Assembly (NCBI GenBank): GCA_963556695.1
Contig: CAUWAG010000020.1
Location: 5,022,001-5,086,000 of the forward strand
DNA from: Anthostomella pinea
Lineage: Eukaryota; Ascomycota; Sordariomycetes; Xylariales; Xylariaceae
Direction: 5' to 3'
Length of the DNA: 64,000 nt
This document shows, one piece after another, positions 33,730-45,455 of the stretch. The stretch's first letter is position 1. Each line of letters opens with the position of its first letter. A program made the translations under genes and the position numbers. The notes beneath the pieces are model-generated. The model had not been told where the DNA came from. It worked only from the letters and a program-made list of their open reading frames with translations, and ran no database searches.

Positions 33730-35610
33730 GGACCCTGTCAGTGAATTCATTGGTCGATTCGGCCATCTTTCGTGGAATGTCTGGCCTGGAGGGATACTAC
33801 GGCCAGGAAGCGGTTGTAAAAGAGAGGTAGATGATGATGATGGAAGATGAGCATCTGTTGAATGACACCCAAGCCACCGTAGCGTCAGGGAGATGGTTCA
33901 CTGATGAGGGGACAACTGGCCACAACAATAACTTCAGACTACAATTTCTATAAAGACTGTTAGTTTATAGCGTACAGCTGATCGAAAGAGACATAGAAGG
34001 AAGTGTTGTTCATTCTAGGATCTATGAAACGGAGCTGGGAAGCTTTCCCTTATATATGGAGAGCTGGCCAGAGACGAACCCCTGTGCCTAGTCACGTGGA
34101 TACTACTCACGTGTATACCACCTCGCGATATAGTTTTTATGCCTATTTAAAAGGCGTCCGTAACACAAGAATTTTGATCAAAAGAACCAAGTCAAAATAT
34201 TCAACATGCCATGCCCTTGAAGTGTCTGTCACGGCACTAGACAGCCCAAGTCTTCTAGCTAGCTTCATAGTTGCTTTTCTTCTTCGCGTACAACAACAAA
34301 CGTCAATCCGGACCCGCAAGCAGTCGAATTGTGGTAGTGTCAGTATAACCTTCGTTCAGTGCTCTTGACCCAGCTCCTTCCTGTAAAATCAGCATTACCA
34401 GTTGCCTTCAAGTTTCATGTTGATACCTCCTGATTGAGGTGGTGTGGAGTTCTAACAGAACGTGGGATTGGCAATGGCAAAGAGCTCTTTAACCAAACGC
34501 TTCAATACCAGGAGGTAGATTGCCCCAACCAATTGTTCTCGTATCGATTGAAGCCTGCAGCCGGGCTCCTTGAAGCTGCCAACGTATTAGAAAAATCAAG
34601 AAATATACCATCAAGTTGATATCCCTCCATGCCATGTCACCGCGCGCGAGGGACGGCGGGCGGGTTGAATCATGACAGTTGTGTGCCGGTGCCATGTACA
34701 ACGCTCGTTAGATGAAGAAGGGAAGTTTACCCTAGGCATAGCTGGACTGTAGAACCAATCCTTACAAGGGCGTCAATAGAGGTAGGTATGTGAGGACAAT
34801 TCAATGTAATTTACATGTTTCTTGAGACCGAGCAACGGTTTGCGTGCACCGTATCAATGATACTTGTAGGTTACCTTAAGTGCACGCCCCTATTTGAATG
34901 CAACACCGCTATGTGATGTGGTACTGTATGGTGTTTAGGGTTGAGGAGTGTTATAACTTGTAGAAAGCTTTGTTTTAAAATGAGTAGAAAATTTTTATCT
35001 ACGACAGTATTTACTATAAACTCTGTCGCTATAGGCGACGCTCCATCCCCCAGACTCCCTAGCGTCTCCTCTTCACCTCGGCTGGCCAGGCCCATTAGAG
35101 ACGTCACGCCCAGGCCCAATATATGTAATCCTCTCTCACCACGTAGCCAATGCTGTGGATGTAGAACCGCCCAGAAGCGCTCCACCCTGCTTTTAGGCCG
35201 CGTTCTTTACAGGGCCCAATAAAGTACTATGTCAATAGTGCGTAGATGGTTCATATTATTGGTAATGTGTATTCCGTGCTGATTTTATTGTGGCTAGTAA
35301 TAGCCCCTGATCAGTGCACTGCCACCTCCCTGACGCGACGGTGGCTTGCGTGCCTTTCAACACAATATTCTCCTATAAGAACATCTTAGTCGATCCCAAC
35401 ATAACTTCTCACTCCCTTTCTTTCATCTCCTCAACTGACAAGGCAGCCCTGCCATATCAACGGCTGAGGAACATAAACAAGAGCCTTCATTCGAGTTTCG
35501 CATTCCGCATCTGTTACTTCGAAACTCAGACAAGAGCCTTCATTCAAATCGGACTTCGTAATCCGCGTCTCTTAGGATCCTCGAGCATCCAGGTGGCCCA
35601 TCTGCCTTCG
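33730..35610. other. Intergenic, no recognised gene
   Basis: A minus-strand ORF at 34871-35185 (104 aa) is open but shows no domain I know. It could be part of an unrecognised element. Confidence 0.4.
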
Positions 35611-35694
35611 GTAAGTCCTTTCTCGTCATTCCTCGAAGATGTCCGTTACATTGATTTGAGTCTGCCCCCATACTAATCCTTGTACTATTTTCAG
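35611..35694 (+). other. Probable 5'-UTR intron
   Basis: Donor GTAAGT, near-perfect branch site TACTAAT (about 35671-35677) and acceptor TTTCAG. No ATG precedes it in the joined frame, so it is most likely an untranslated-leader intron of the next gene. Confidence 0.65.
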
Positions 35695-35823
35695 TGGCTT
35701 ATAAACACGGCTTCTTTCCCGAAGCATCCAGAGGATATTCCGGATGCACGTTCCTTCTCCCGAGGACGCGCGACTGGAAACTGGACACGACCAGTCACCG
35801 ATGCTTATGGGTCATACGCAGGA

Positions 35824-36534
35824 ATGCCCGCTGAAATGACTCTGGGTCGTTCTAACATGAGCTTGGGTTCGCCCCTGCCACCTGCCACCCGGGGATTCAA
35901 CTACTTTCCGCATCCCGAGGTGACTTCAATGGATCCTCGAAAGCGTCACGGCGAGAAGCTCACTAATGATACCCGACCTACGAAGCGACCTACCAATGCC
36001 TCTCCACTTGATCCAAGTCAACGTATCGGCTATGTACAGCCGGCATTGGACTTCTCACGTCCTTCGATGAACTCTGGTAGCCGTGGATTGTATCCACAGG
36101 CCTCGACCGTAAATCAGCCTGCTCCGGCTTTCCAGTTCGGTACTGTACCAGTGCGTCGTTTTGACAACGCCACCAGTGCCGGCATTTTACAAGGAGCTCG
36201 CCAGACTTCCCGACCTAATAAACACCATGCTCTATCTATCCAACTTGAGCAAGGTCATTCTTCGTCCGCCTGGCAGCAGCTGCCTGGTTTCCCGAGTCCA
36301 GGACAACAGAAACGTACTGCCTCAGCCGATGCTCCCACTGAAGCGTGTCGAGAGATAACGGCCCTGAAGTGGGAAGTGGAAGCAGCCCATCGATCATCGA
36401 ACTATTGGGCCAAGAGAGCCCACGAGGCTGAGAGAAGTGCTGATGGTTTGCGAGCTGAACGAGACAGAAACGCACACCTCATACAAGACGTGGTCCGCGA
36501 CCTGGATGCTGCGCTGTCGCACACGCCTCGTTGA
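35824..36534 (+). CDS. Hypothetical protein with C-terminal coiled coil
   Basis: The frame is open from the splice acceptor at 35694. The first ATG is at 35824, giving 236 residues. The first two thirds are disordered and rich in Pro, Ser, Arg and Gln. The last about 55 residues (CREITALKWEVEAA, then HEAERSADGLRAERDRNA) form a likely coiled coil. Several short basic runs (KRHGEK, TKRPT) could be nuclear signals. There is no known domain; a small regulatory or scaffold protein is possible. The leader intron and open frame support a real gene. Confidence 0.6.
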   Translation: MPAEMTLGRSNMSLGSPLPPATRGFNYFPHPEVTSMDPRKRHGEKLTNDTRPTKRPTNASPLDPSQRIGYVQPALDFSRPSMNSGSRGLYPQASTVNQPAPAFQFGTVPVRRFDNATSAGILQGARQTSRPNKHHALSIQLEQGHSSSAWQQLPGFPSPGQQKRTASADAPTEACREITALKWEVEAAHRSSNYWAKRAHEAERSADGLRAERDRNAHLIQDVVRDLDAALSHTPR

Positions 36535-36549
36535 GGCGGTGGAATAAGC

Positions 36550-37303
36550 CTGATCTCAGGCTACGGCGTTCGGTGATAGGGGGGAGGGGGGTTTCCCTGT
36601 CGCGTCTGGTGCTTGTCACTTCGTTGCACCCTTCGACAATCCGCCCAATGATTCAGTCTCTAATCACGCATCCAATGGGCGGCCATTACCATTTACGAAT
36701 CGACACGATCCGCCCAGGAATAGGACGCGATGATCATATCGCAGGGTCGGCATTTCGGCTTAGTCAACGCGAAGCTATCTTTCTGCTGTGGCTCTAGTTA
36801 GTATCATGAAAATGCGATGAGTTATGCCCACATATCGCTCGTGTTTGTATGGAATAAGAAATGCGACGTTATAGTTCGCTGCTTAAATATTGTGAGGATG
36901 CTCTGCCATCTGGTGGGCAAGCGTAGGGGGCGTCGTAAGTTCACTCCCAGCTTATTAGACAGTCTGACGCTTCGGTCCAGATTTTCTGTTCGTGGACCAA
37001 GGCTTCTCGCATTCATTCGTAGACAACCTGGAATGAGATTGACGACTAGCGTGTGAGGTACTAGTAGTCACTTGATCTGACGAAATCTACAAGTTTACTA
37101 CCATTGGTGTACCTCTCGCAATTCGAGTTCCGCATCCTAGGGGATCCAAGGGTTAAATGGGGAAACGCTTATGTTTAGTCATATCTGAATGCATCGATCA
37201 CGCTGCCAGCTTCTGTGATGAAGTGGGATTGTGCCAATGGCTAATTGTTTTAAATTAGTTCGAGCCTGAGGGTGCTCGGTCGATGTTCCCTCATTGCTGG
37301 CGA
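36550..37303. other. Intergenic
   Basis: No supported gene. The stretch ends at the target-site duplication of the hAT-type MITE. Confidence 0.45.
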
Positions 37304-37311
37304 CGAACTCT

Positions 37312-37705
37312 CAGGGTTCTAACCAACTTAACGGATATTAACATGTTGGTTGACTTAACTTCAATATCTATGTCAACTCAATTTACTAAGACTTTATAGT
37401 TTTTGCAACTAACTTAACGATAAAAGCATGGTAAGTAAAAATTAACGTTAATATCGTTAATATTGTTTTTTTTTAACTATTTTAAAATATCCAGGTTATA
37501 GTAGGTTATGCCGAGGTATTTTCGCCACCCTATTATTTCTTATTATTTTTAAATATTTTATTATATTAACAGATGTTAATTAGTATTGACGGAAACCCCT
37601 CGTTGATACACTTAACTCAACTTAGCGACGACGTGGTCGTAGATAGTGTCAACTCAACTCAACGAGACCCCTTCGTTGACGTGGATTGAGTTGGTCGGGA
37701 CCCTG
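37312..37705. mobile_element. hAT-type MITE with 8-bp target-site duplication
   Basis: The 394-bp element starts CAGGGTTCTAACCAACTTAA and ends with the inverse of CAGGGTCCCGACCAACTCAA. All four differences between the two 20-base ends are C/T or G/A. It is flanked by perfect direct repeats CGAACTCT (37304-37311 and 37706-37713). CAGGG-type ends plus an 8-bp duplication are the signature of the hAT superfamily. The interior is AT-rich with no transposase. Confidence 0.9.
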
Positions 37706-37839
37706 CGAACTCTTGACATCGCGAACTATCCTATTAATTCTTTCTCGTCTAGGCTATCGTTAGCGGTATTCTGATCCGTTTTCCATTCTATCCCAGTAAG
37801 GGGAATCCTACACCGATCATCGTAGTCCGACTGCTAACT

Positions 37840-38450
37840 GTGCTCAGCCGTTGCTGCCGCAGGGACTTGGTTCAAGAGGCATTGAGCGCTTGCCTACGCT
37901 ATCATAGTTTCCGGATCTAGTGTCGGAGGCGTTATCCTCCCCATCATGGTCCAGCTTCTGATTGAGTCTGTCGGATTTGGGTCGGCCATGCGCATTACTG
38001 CGTTTCTTCTCGTCGGGCTCCTGATCTTCGGCAACATCGCCGTCAAGTCTCCCTTGCCGCCTGTGAAGAAGCCCTTCACGCTGAAGGAGTATTTCGTACC
38101 TCACGGAGTTGCCATCCTTGTTTCTTGCCCTCGGCTCCTTTTTCGTCTACGTCGGTGCCTTCGTACCTTTCAACTTCACGATCGTCCAGGCCAAGGAGGT
38201 GGGCACACCACCACGACTACTTCGATCATCATCTACGCCGTGCTTTACGGATTTGCGTCAGGCTTGATGCTCTCGATTGTCCCTGCATTGGTGGCTTCCA
38301 TCTCGGACATCCAGGACCTGGGGTTCCCGCGTCGGGACGCTGTTTGCGTTGTCCGCATTTGGCACTTTGGTCGGCAGCCCGATTGCTGGAGGCTTACAGT
38401 TGTAGGGGGTGTTCTCATCGTTCTTTCGCGAGTGAAGTTGGTTAAGAGAT
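37840..38450 (+). pseudogene. MFS monocarboxylate-transporter-like fragment
   Basis: The frame reads GSSVGGVILPIMVQLLIESV and then MRITAFLLVGLLIFGNIAVK, typical of fungal monocarboxylate-permease (MCT-like) MFS proteins (mid-molecule TM5-6). The central loop KSPLPPVKKPFTLKEYFVP follows. A shift near 38105 moves the continuation to another frame (ELPSLFLALGSFFVYVGAFV, then FNFTIVQAKEVG). Next an internal deletion joins directly to a late segment (IIIYAVLYGFASGLMLSIVP). The N-terminal helices are absent. Clearly a remnant. Confidence 0.75.
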
Positions 38451-38799
38451 GACTCACATGAGCATTCTCGGAAGGACTTTTAAAGAAGCAAAGATATCCT
38501 AGAGGACATCTAACGGTCCTCACGGTTCGCTAGGCAATCGATGATAGAAGCGGACAAGTTCGTAGCCATGGTCTTGAGCAGAATGTTCAATTAGAAGAGG
38601 ACATACGCCACTACAAACCTCGCCTTGACCGCAAGAGCTATGTCACAGTATGCCGAGACTGGGACTATCTGTTTCTCATCTGCCTGCTGACCAACACACA
38701 ATTACACGACCAGATCTATGTAATGGACATGTGCAAGGTGGTGTAAAAAGAGGAAAACAACAAATGTTGCTAGGTATTCTGAATAAATAAAAGGGAATT

Positions 38800-38852
38800 G
38801 CTTCGGTTAGAATCAAACCCTCTACCTGGTGTAGAAAGAGTTCCGCCGAAGC
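38800..38852 (-). other. tRNA-like remnant
   Basis: On the minus strand a 53-base segment starts GCTTCGG and ends CCGAAGC, a perfect 7-bp acceptor-like stem. A degraded B box GGTTTGATTCT precedes the 3' side, and CTCT...AGAG may pair. It is too short for a tRNA and no D arm is visible. Confidence 0.3.
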
Positions 38853-38859
38853 TTGCATC

Positions 38860-39860
38860 CATAGTGCTGGCCTTGTAACTGGGGTACGTGAGCCAATTCA
38901 CACCCTATCAGCTCCCGCCTCATTTGGTGAGATTTTTGCTTTCATTTTGCCTATAAACCATTCCATTCCAGTGTTTACTATGGTTTCGACTCGAGATATG
39001 TTTAAATTGTTGTCGAGGGCATCTCGAGGTTTCTGTATCTTTTGTGCAAATATATTTGCTGTAGGTTGTACTTACTACTGGAGAGAGAAGACACGGCGGA
39101 CACACACGACGATTCATACACGGGAACAAGTCCAAGATCTGTCAGCGCTTGCTTTTGCAGTGAGCTCCTGTTCCTCCATCCGTTTGCTCATTTTCCATAC
39201 TACTGGTCTCATCTGCGCCGCTTGGCCGTACCAATCAGTTGGACGACCAACATGGCTGATTTTCATGCAAAGATGGCATACAAATATAGAACATCACATT
39301 CTCGTTGACATATGGTCCCATGCCAACTGCGTGGCAGGTTGCAAGAAGTCGTTTGGTCCGAATAGTGTCTCATATCCGTGTTTGGTTTCATGATGCCTCA
39401 CCATCCCTCCTTTCCCTCCATCCCCTTCCCATGTACATCGGGTTGACTAGCTAGTCACGCCACTCGTCTAATTATCTTGCTGCATCGCTCTCTTTCGGCT
39501 ATTTTGAAATCAACATTAGGACCTTAGCCCGAAGCCCCTTGTCCAGGGCCTTGTCACTGCTTATAATGGATGGCGTAGTCGATCCCCAGTAACCTTCCTC
39601 CAGGCCAGACAGAGGCAGCTCAAGGCCAAGTTACACGAAACAAGCCTCCCACGGGCGACGTCATCATTTGCAGCTACATCCTGCCTCCTGGATACCTCAC
39701 CGAGGCTGCAAGAAGAATTCTCTCAGAATCCCGATCCACCACCTACCAAAGTTTGGATGGACCACGTGGCACGCTTACGATACTCGGTTTCATTATTTTC
39801 TGAGCACCAGAGTAAACCCTTCGCAGTAATCCACAGCAATATATACTAGCCCTGGTGACA
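38860..39860. other. Intergenic, no recognised gene
   Basis: A plus-strand ORF at 38947-39393 has no recognisable domain. Nothing else was seen up to the SINE. Confidence 0.4.
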
Positions 39861-39875
39861 CAATAACAGTACTTT

Positions 39876-40387
39876 TTTTTTGCGGTGGGCGACGAGAACA
39901 AGTGGGTTCGAATCCTGCTATGGCCCCCTTCTGACCCGGCTTGTGCGAATCGACAACCAGCACACGACAATAGAGAGGCCCCTTATCGCAGAGCCCGATA
40001 GCCAAGTAGCTTGTCTCTATAATACCCACTCCTGTGAGGGTTTTCCCCTTGTGGTTTCCCTCGCTAGCAGATAACAAATACCTACTTCACCCATCAATGC
40101 GACATATATCAAACGGCTACTGGAACGATGTGTACACCAGAGGACTGAGGTTTACTGGGTCGCTTTGTCACTAGACAGGAGGTTTTTCTGACAGAATCGT
40201 GCTTGGGTATTGACTAAAACCATCTGGTCACTCCAGGTTGGTACCGCTACAGCGAGGATAGGCTCGTGCGCGGATCTGAATGTATCTAGACTGACACCTC
40301 TACAACCTTGCGATGCAATGGCTCTGGGAGGCGTGGTTTGCCCTATGGAGGGACTGCACCCACGATAAATACAATCAATCAATCAAT
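39876..40387 (+). mobile_element. tRNA-derived SINE, 5'-truncated copy
   Basis: This matches the SINE at 1333-1892 (opposite strand) from GGTGGGCGACGAGAACAAG to the 3' end. The A-box region is missing, but the B box GGTTCGAATCC (39907-39917) is kept. The tail is (AATC)n here, against (AAAC)n in the other copy. A 15-bp direct repeat CAATAACAGTACTTT flanks it (39861-39875 and 40388-40402; its first bases merge with the tail). 5' truncation plus a target-site duplication is the classic product of incomplete reverse transcription. Confidence 0.9.
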
Positions 40388-40402
40388 CAATAACAGTACT
40401 TT

Positions 40403-42046
40403 ATTCCATACTGACATAAGATACGCGTTTAGCGTCACACCTTTACGTGAGGCTGCCCTCTCCCCTCTCCCCTTGAACACCGGCACTGTCTGCCGATATA
40501 TTGCTTCGGAACTCGGAAGGTGTCAATTGCGTAGTCATGTATAGGCTATTATGCATGGGTATACCAGAACGGTTCCTGCCCCACGACCGTACGTGGTGCT
40601 TCCACCAGCATAGCCCTCGTCGTGCTCGTTCCAGTGACATGGTCCACTCAGGAGGTAGTGTGTTATGCCTCTCATGAACTCACCAAACCCAAACCCGCCG
40701 TTGTCTACGGTTGATGTCCTTCATCCGGTACACTGGGTCAGCACGTGGGCAGCTTGTTTTGGGCACGTCCACAAATACCCGCAAACTGTAGAATTGCATC
40801 ACAACCTCGAGAGCAAGGATGCCAAGACACCGGGCGCTTGCGGTTAACATGATGCATGGCTAGCGGGCGTCTGCATACATAGGTCACTGCTAATAAGTGA
40901 GCGGTCTGGTCACACTATTGGAAATGGCGCGCGCGCGAAGTCGCATCTCGTCTCCTTGTCCTTGTTGGATTACAGATGCGGTGAATTCTGATATCGTCGA
41001 GTACAACAGTCCGTCACATACAGTAAGCGGAGACTTGGCCCCGTCCATGGCTCGACATCTTACGTGAGGCCGCTCGTATTGCTGACCGTTTGACATGTGT
41101 GATGACAGACGTCGAACATTGACAGCATCCGTTGACATGACGGGACTTCTCGGACCGGGTCTCAGATTGCGAAATTACCGCTGTCTCAAGCCTCGCGCCG
41201 CTTGCCTTGCGCCGTTCGACAGGAGGCCCAGCTGAATGAGGACCAACACGGCGAGCTGAGATGCATTACCCCAGTATTACCTCGTATCGAGACTATCGAC
41301 AGAAAAGCTTAGTTGTGGACTGCTCGAGAATTTCCGATACTTGATTGGGCAGCGCAGTGCAGGGTTAAGGGAGCAGTTAGGGGTCAGGGGTCGGGCATGT
41401 CTGACCGACCGACGCCGACAAGCCGACTAATCGTAGTGGTGATCTTCAGATAAACTGCTGACGCCAAGAACAACCGCAATAGGGGCTCAACTGAGTCAGT
41501 TTTTATACCGATAGAGACGTCAATCGGATACTAAATTGACATCGCCATTGCCCTGTGGACTATTGCTGGTTGTGTTGCATATGAATGAACTACCCATTCC
41601 TTCGATTTATGTAGTTGTGCCTGTCTCCAAAGTTGCTACTAGTAGTGTCATGCAGGGGGGCGGACATGGATAGGGACGAAAAGCGGATAACACAGCCGGC
41701 TTGCAGGTGGGCGCCGTCGGTAAGCAATCTTACAGATCGGAATACCTTCCATTGGGAGTTAGCTGATTGTTAGGCTACTTCGTATCGCTCAACGGGCTCT
41801 CCCACCGAAAACGGCCAGTACGAAGTAAGGATAGGGCTGGCTGGATCGTGCAGATTCGATAGTCTAGCTGTCTAGCGAGATGGATGCCAGTGATATATAA
41901 TATCAGGGGCCGCGCTGGGGGACTCGAAGATGTTGATCTCAATTCCCTAGCTGACCAACTGTCCCTCGTTTTTCGTTCATTGGCAGCCTACATTCTTTTG
42001 CAACTATATACCTGCCAAGCCAACTTCGCCTGTAGGACCTGAAATC
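40403..42046. other. Intergenic / tyrosinase upstream region
   Basis: No supported gene. It contains the promoter of the tyrosinase; a TATA-like GATATATAATAT lies near 41892-41903, about 150 bases before the start. Confidence 0.45.
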
Positions 42047-43414
42047 ATGAGGGTAACCAGTGCTTTGTTCCTGTCCGTGGTGTCAGCCACATCGATCCCG
42101 TCCAACGTCCACAGCCGAGCCGAGGGAATTCCGCTGTCCGAGTTTGGCACGTTCGCCGCCATAACGCCCGAGGAGGCCAAGTCCGGAGCCGACCTACTTG
42201 ACACTGACTTCTCAACGCTGGAGAGACGGGCTACACAAGGACTCCCGCTGTCCAGCTTCGGCACTGTCCACTCGGTAACCCTCGAGGAAGCCCAAGCCGG
42301 CGTGGACCTGATAGGAACCAACTTCACCCTCCTGCCCATTTCGGGCAATCCCCTCAAGCCCCTCGTCACCGGACTACTGGACGAAATATCCAGCATCCTT
42401 CCCCGAGATACCGGCGACTGCGCCAACCCGAACATCCGCTTCGAATGGGACGACTACTCGGCCTCGGACAAGCAAGCCTACGTCGACGCCATCCAGTGCC
42501 TGCACAATAAGCCGGCGTCCGGCCAATGGAGCCCGTCGCAAAACCGATGGGAGGACATCGTCCGCATACATCAGAGCTACGCGCCCAACATCCACAGCAA
42601 GAGCACCACGCAGCAGACGCACAAATTCCTCTTGTGGCATCGGTACTACGTCTGGGCCTTCGAGCAGATCCTACGTGATGAGTGCGGTTTCAACCGCGCC
42701 ATGCCGTGGTGGGATGAGAAGAAGTGGGCTGGAAAGTTCGCCCAGTCGACTCTGTTCACGGACCAGTACTTTGGCATCATGTCCGGGCCTACCAACAACG
42801 CCGGTACATGTGTCACCACCGGTGTAAGTCCCCTGCGTCACCTGCGCCAGATAGGCGTGAGGGCATGCATTTGCTAACAGTCCCAGAAATTCGCCGGCTG
42901 GCAGTTGTCTCTCGGGCCCGGATATACTGTCAACAACCCTCACTGTCTCCAGCGTGCCGTCAACGAAGACATCACCGCCCAGACCGGACAGAGCTCATAT
43001 GATACATGTATGGCGCGAACGTCGTACCCAGACTTCCACAGCTGCGTCGAGTTCTCGTAAGTTCATCTCGTATCCAACCCCCCCTGGGCCCCCTACTAAC
43101 CGCCTTACAGATTCCACGCGCAGGGCCACAACGGTGTCGGCGCCACCATGGCCGACGCGATCGCCAGTCCCGGCGACCCGACCTTCTTCATGCACCACTT
43201 GTATGTCGACTACGTCTTCCGCAAGTGGCAGATCAATGACATCTCGCGCCGCACCACCATCAGCGGATGTGCCGACAACGTCAACTGCTCGCCGTTGACC
43301 CTCGACACGATGGTCTACATGGGGAATCTCTGCGGCGCCAAGTGCCCGGATCTCAAGGTCCGAGACCTCCTTAACACCCTGCAGGGGCACATGTGTTATA
43401 GGTACAACTACTAG
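42047..43414 (+). CDS. Secreted tyrosinase (type-3 copper)
   Basis: Three exons (introns 42824-42886 and 43057-43110) give 416 residues. Residues 1-18 are a signal peptide. The copper-A side has RIHQSYAPNIH and HKFLLWHRYYVWAFE (His about 175, 183, 192, 198). The copper-B side has FHAQGHNGVG (His 318, 322) and FFMHHLYVDYVF (His 344, 345). Tyrosinases oxidise phenols to quinones with O2. The protein lacks the long C-terminal cap of melanin-type tyrosinases and ends shortly after CuB. The N-terminal pro-region carries two similar units (GIPLSEFGTF, residues 27-36; GLPLSSFGTV, 65-74), each followed by a matching helix. A dibasic RR at 60-61 separates them, suggestive of Kex2 processing. All visible ligands are intact. 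Confidence 0.9.
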
Positions 43415-44650
43415 GTGTGGTTGTCTATGGTTAGATTTATGGCTTTGCTGGGCGAAGCTTGGAGCAGCTGTTGGATACGTACATGTTAGACTAGACACCC
43501 GAGAGTATCCTCACCGTAAACTATTAATTCGTATGTATGATATGCATCAACTGTCGATCCTTGACGACTAAATATGCTGTCATTCTGCCGTATCGATCTA
43601 CGTTGTGTTGATATGATTAGGGGGGGTTGTGGATTGTGGACATTCTGGCAGACGTCCACCGAAACGTGGAATGGCGGACAAAATTCGGCGCGTTACGGAG
43701 ACAACATCAATTTACTGACCCGAGCCTGTGATGAGCGTATCCTGTGTGTTGCTATTTGTTTGGGATTGGGCTTCGCAATACTTGGTATGGTGGTTATGCT
43801 CGGTGAGAAGTGAGAATGACAGATATTACTCTTACATCAGTGCGTGTAAAGCTATTGACCGTCACTCCTCATTCCATATATCACTCAGTTGTTATTCGAC
43901 AGCCGTGAGAATAAACTTGCCGCCGTGCTCCTTCTGGCAGCTGGCCGCGATCCCTTTCAATATAATAGAGGTACGTCACACATATCGATAACTACCGTAT
44001 AAGCTACCCAGGATGTGCAATTGAGCACACTCAATGTCCCAATCTGGATACAGGAGAATACATGGATGCAAGAACGCTGCGGCTGCGGAATGCTAGACCT
44101 CACACGGGCATCGCCTACAACACGCAATGGAGACGAGACGAGATGTATCCCGCACCCCCTTGGCAGCGTCCTACTACTCACCAGGGCTCTTAGATATCCA
44201 GTACACAATTATGCTGTAGGCAGAAAGACCCTCAATACCGTTAGTAGAAGCGTTACCAAGGAGAGGCTCCCTGTCCGCATTAAAGCAGCTGCTCGTGATT
44301 CGAGCATTATATAGAGGCCAGACAGTCTTGTCGTTCATGCCCTCGGCGAGGTTCAGGAAATCCGTGCTGGGGGATATTGGACTGTTGCAAAGATCTTGGG
44401 CTGGCTGGATAGGGTTATCGTGAAACACTCTTCGTTGATTACGCCCTCCGCTGGGCTTTGTTCGAGGTTCCGTGTCAAATCCGGGCTGCCGAGTGGCTCT
44501 GGGGCACAACATTCCGCGGGGATCATGGTCGTGTAGAAGACGAAATACTGTGTCATCGTGTACTAGAGAGACCTGTATTTAGCATCATTTTCGTGCTCAG
44601 GGTCGTAAGAAGCGGGGGCACGTTTCATAGCAGGCCATATATACATGTTT
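43415..44650. other. Tyrosinase downstream region, no supported gene
   Basis: Short ORFs on both strands, none convincing. Minus-strand 44556-44174 may belong to the same decayed locus as the next entry. Confidence 0.4.
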
Positions 44651-45455
44651 CTAAACCAAGACTCGAATAGCTCCATACAAATCGGAAAGCAGTGGCGAAG
44701 CAAGGAGAAACAGGAAAGGGGGCTTAAGGGACCACCCACGAACGCTGTCTTTCATCTCATTCAGCAGGTCTTCATCTTTCGGCAGAGGTTTATCCTTGAT
44801 CCAGATGAATTCCGGCCAATGCAACTGCAATCCCGTCCCGGGTCGATCTCCGTTCTTGTCGATCCAGAGGCATCTGGACCTGAAGTCTGTGCCCTCCACG
44901 CTATACGACTCAAAAGTCAGCCGCACCCAACGATGGCCCGGGCCTTGGGCGTAGATAGATATCGGAAAGCGTTTAAGGCGGGAGACGAGTGCCATTTTAA
45001 GCAAGAGGGGACTTCAGGTTAGAATCTCACAGAGTACGTATCAGAGATTAGCTTGAGACCACGAGCCGCAGGCGTTTTGCACCTCAGTGTCCAAGCCACA
45101 TGTACCGGTTGCCTCCGGGCCAACGAGGGCGCTATAGGCAATACAGATGGTATCGGCTTGGCCGAGAAGGCGGCATATGGTGCTTGCGCGGTCTCGTATC
45201 CGCTTTTGTGTTTCACCCAAGCGTCTGCGAGGTCGCCCTGGTTGATAACTTATGGATCTTCTGGATGCTGATGCACACGAAATTGCAGCTCTTGTCCCAA
45301 GGGCAGAGGTCGGGCGTCTCCCTAATGGCATTTGTGCCCATGTCCAAGGCGACCCGGACCTTACGATCGACGAGTGTGCGTGCAAGATCTTGTCCTGGTC
45401 CGCAAACTTGTTTTCCGAGAAGCCGACGATGTGCGGGATGCCGGCAAAGAGCCAA
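44651..45455 (-). pseudogene. Unrecognised decayed coding locus
   Basis: Minus-strand frames 45455-45213, 45216-45019 and 45004-44651 each look protein-like (for example ALDMGTNAIRETPDLCPWDK; GPGHRWVRLTFESYSVEGTD; LWIDKNGDRPGTGLQLHWPE) and follow each other with changes of frame. They could be exons or pieces of one broken gene. I cannot name the family. Confidence 0.35.

Noticed and set aside
34871..35185. Transposon-encoded protein
   Set aside because: The frame is open but no family motif or repeat partner in the window supports it.
39743..40382. Protein-coding gene on the minus strand (similar ORFs at 1645-1911)
   Set aside because: The similarity between the two loci is nucleotide-level SINE homology; the reading frames are incidental.
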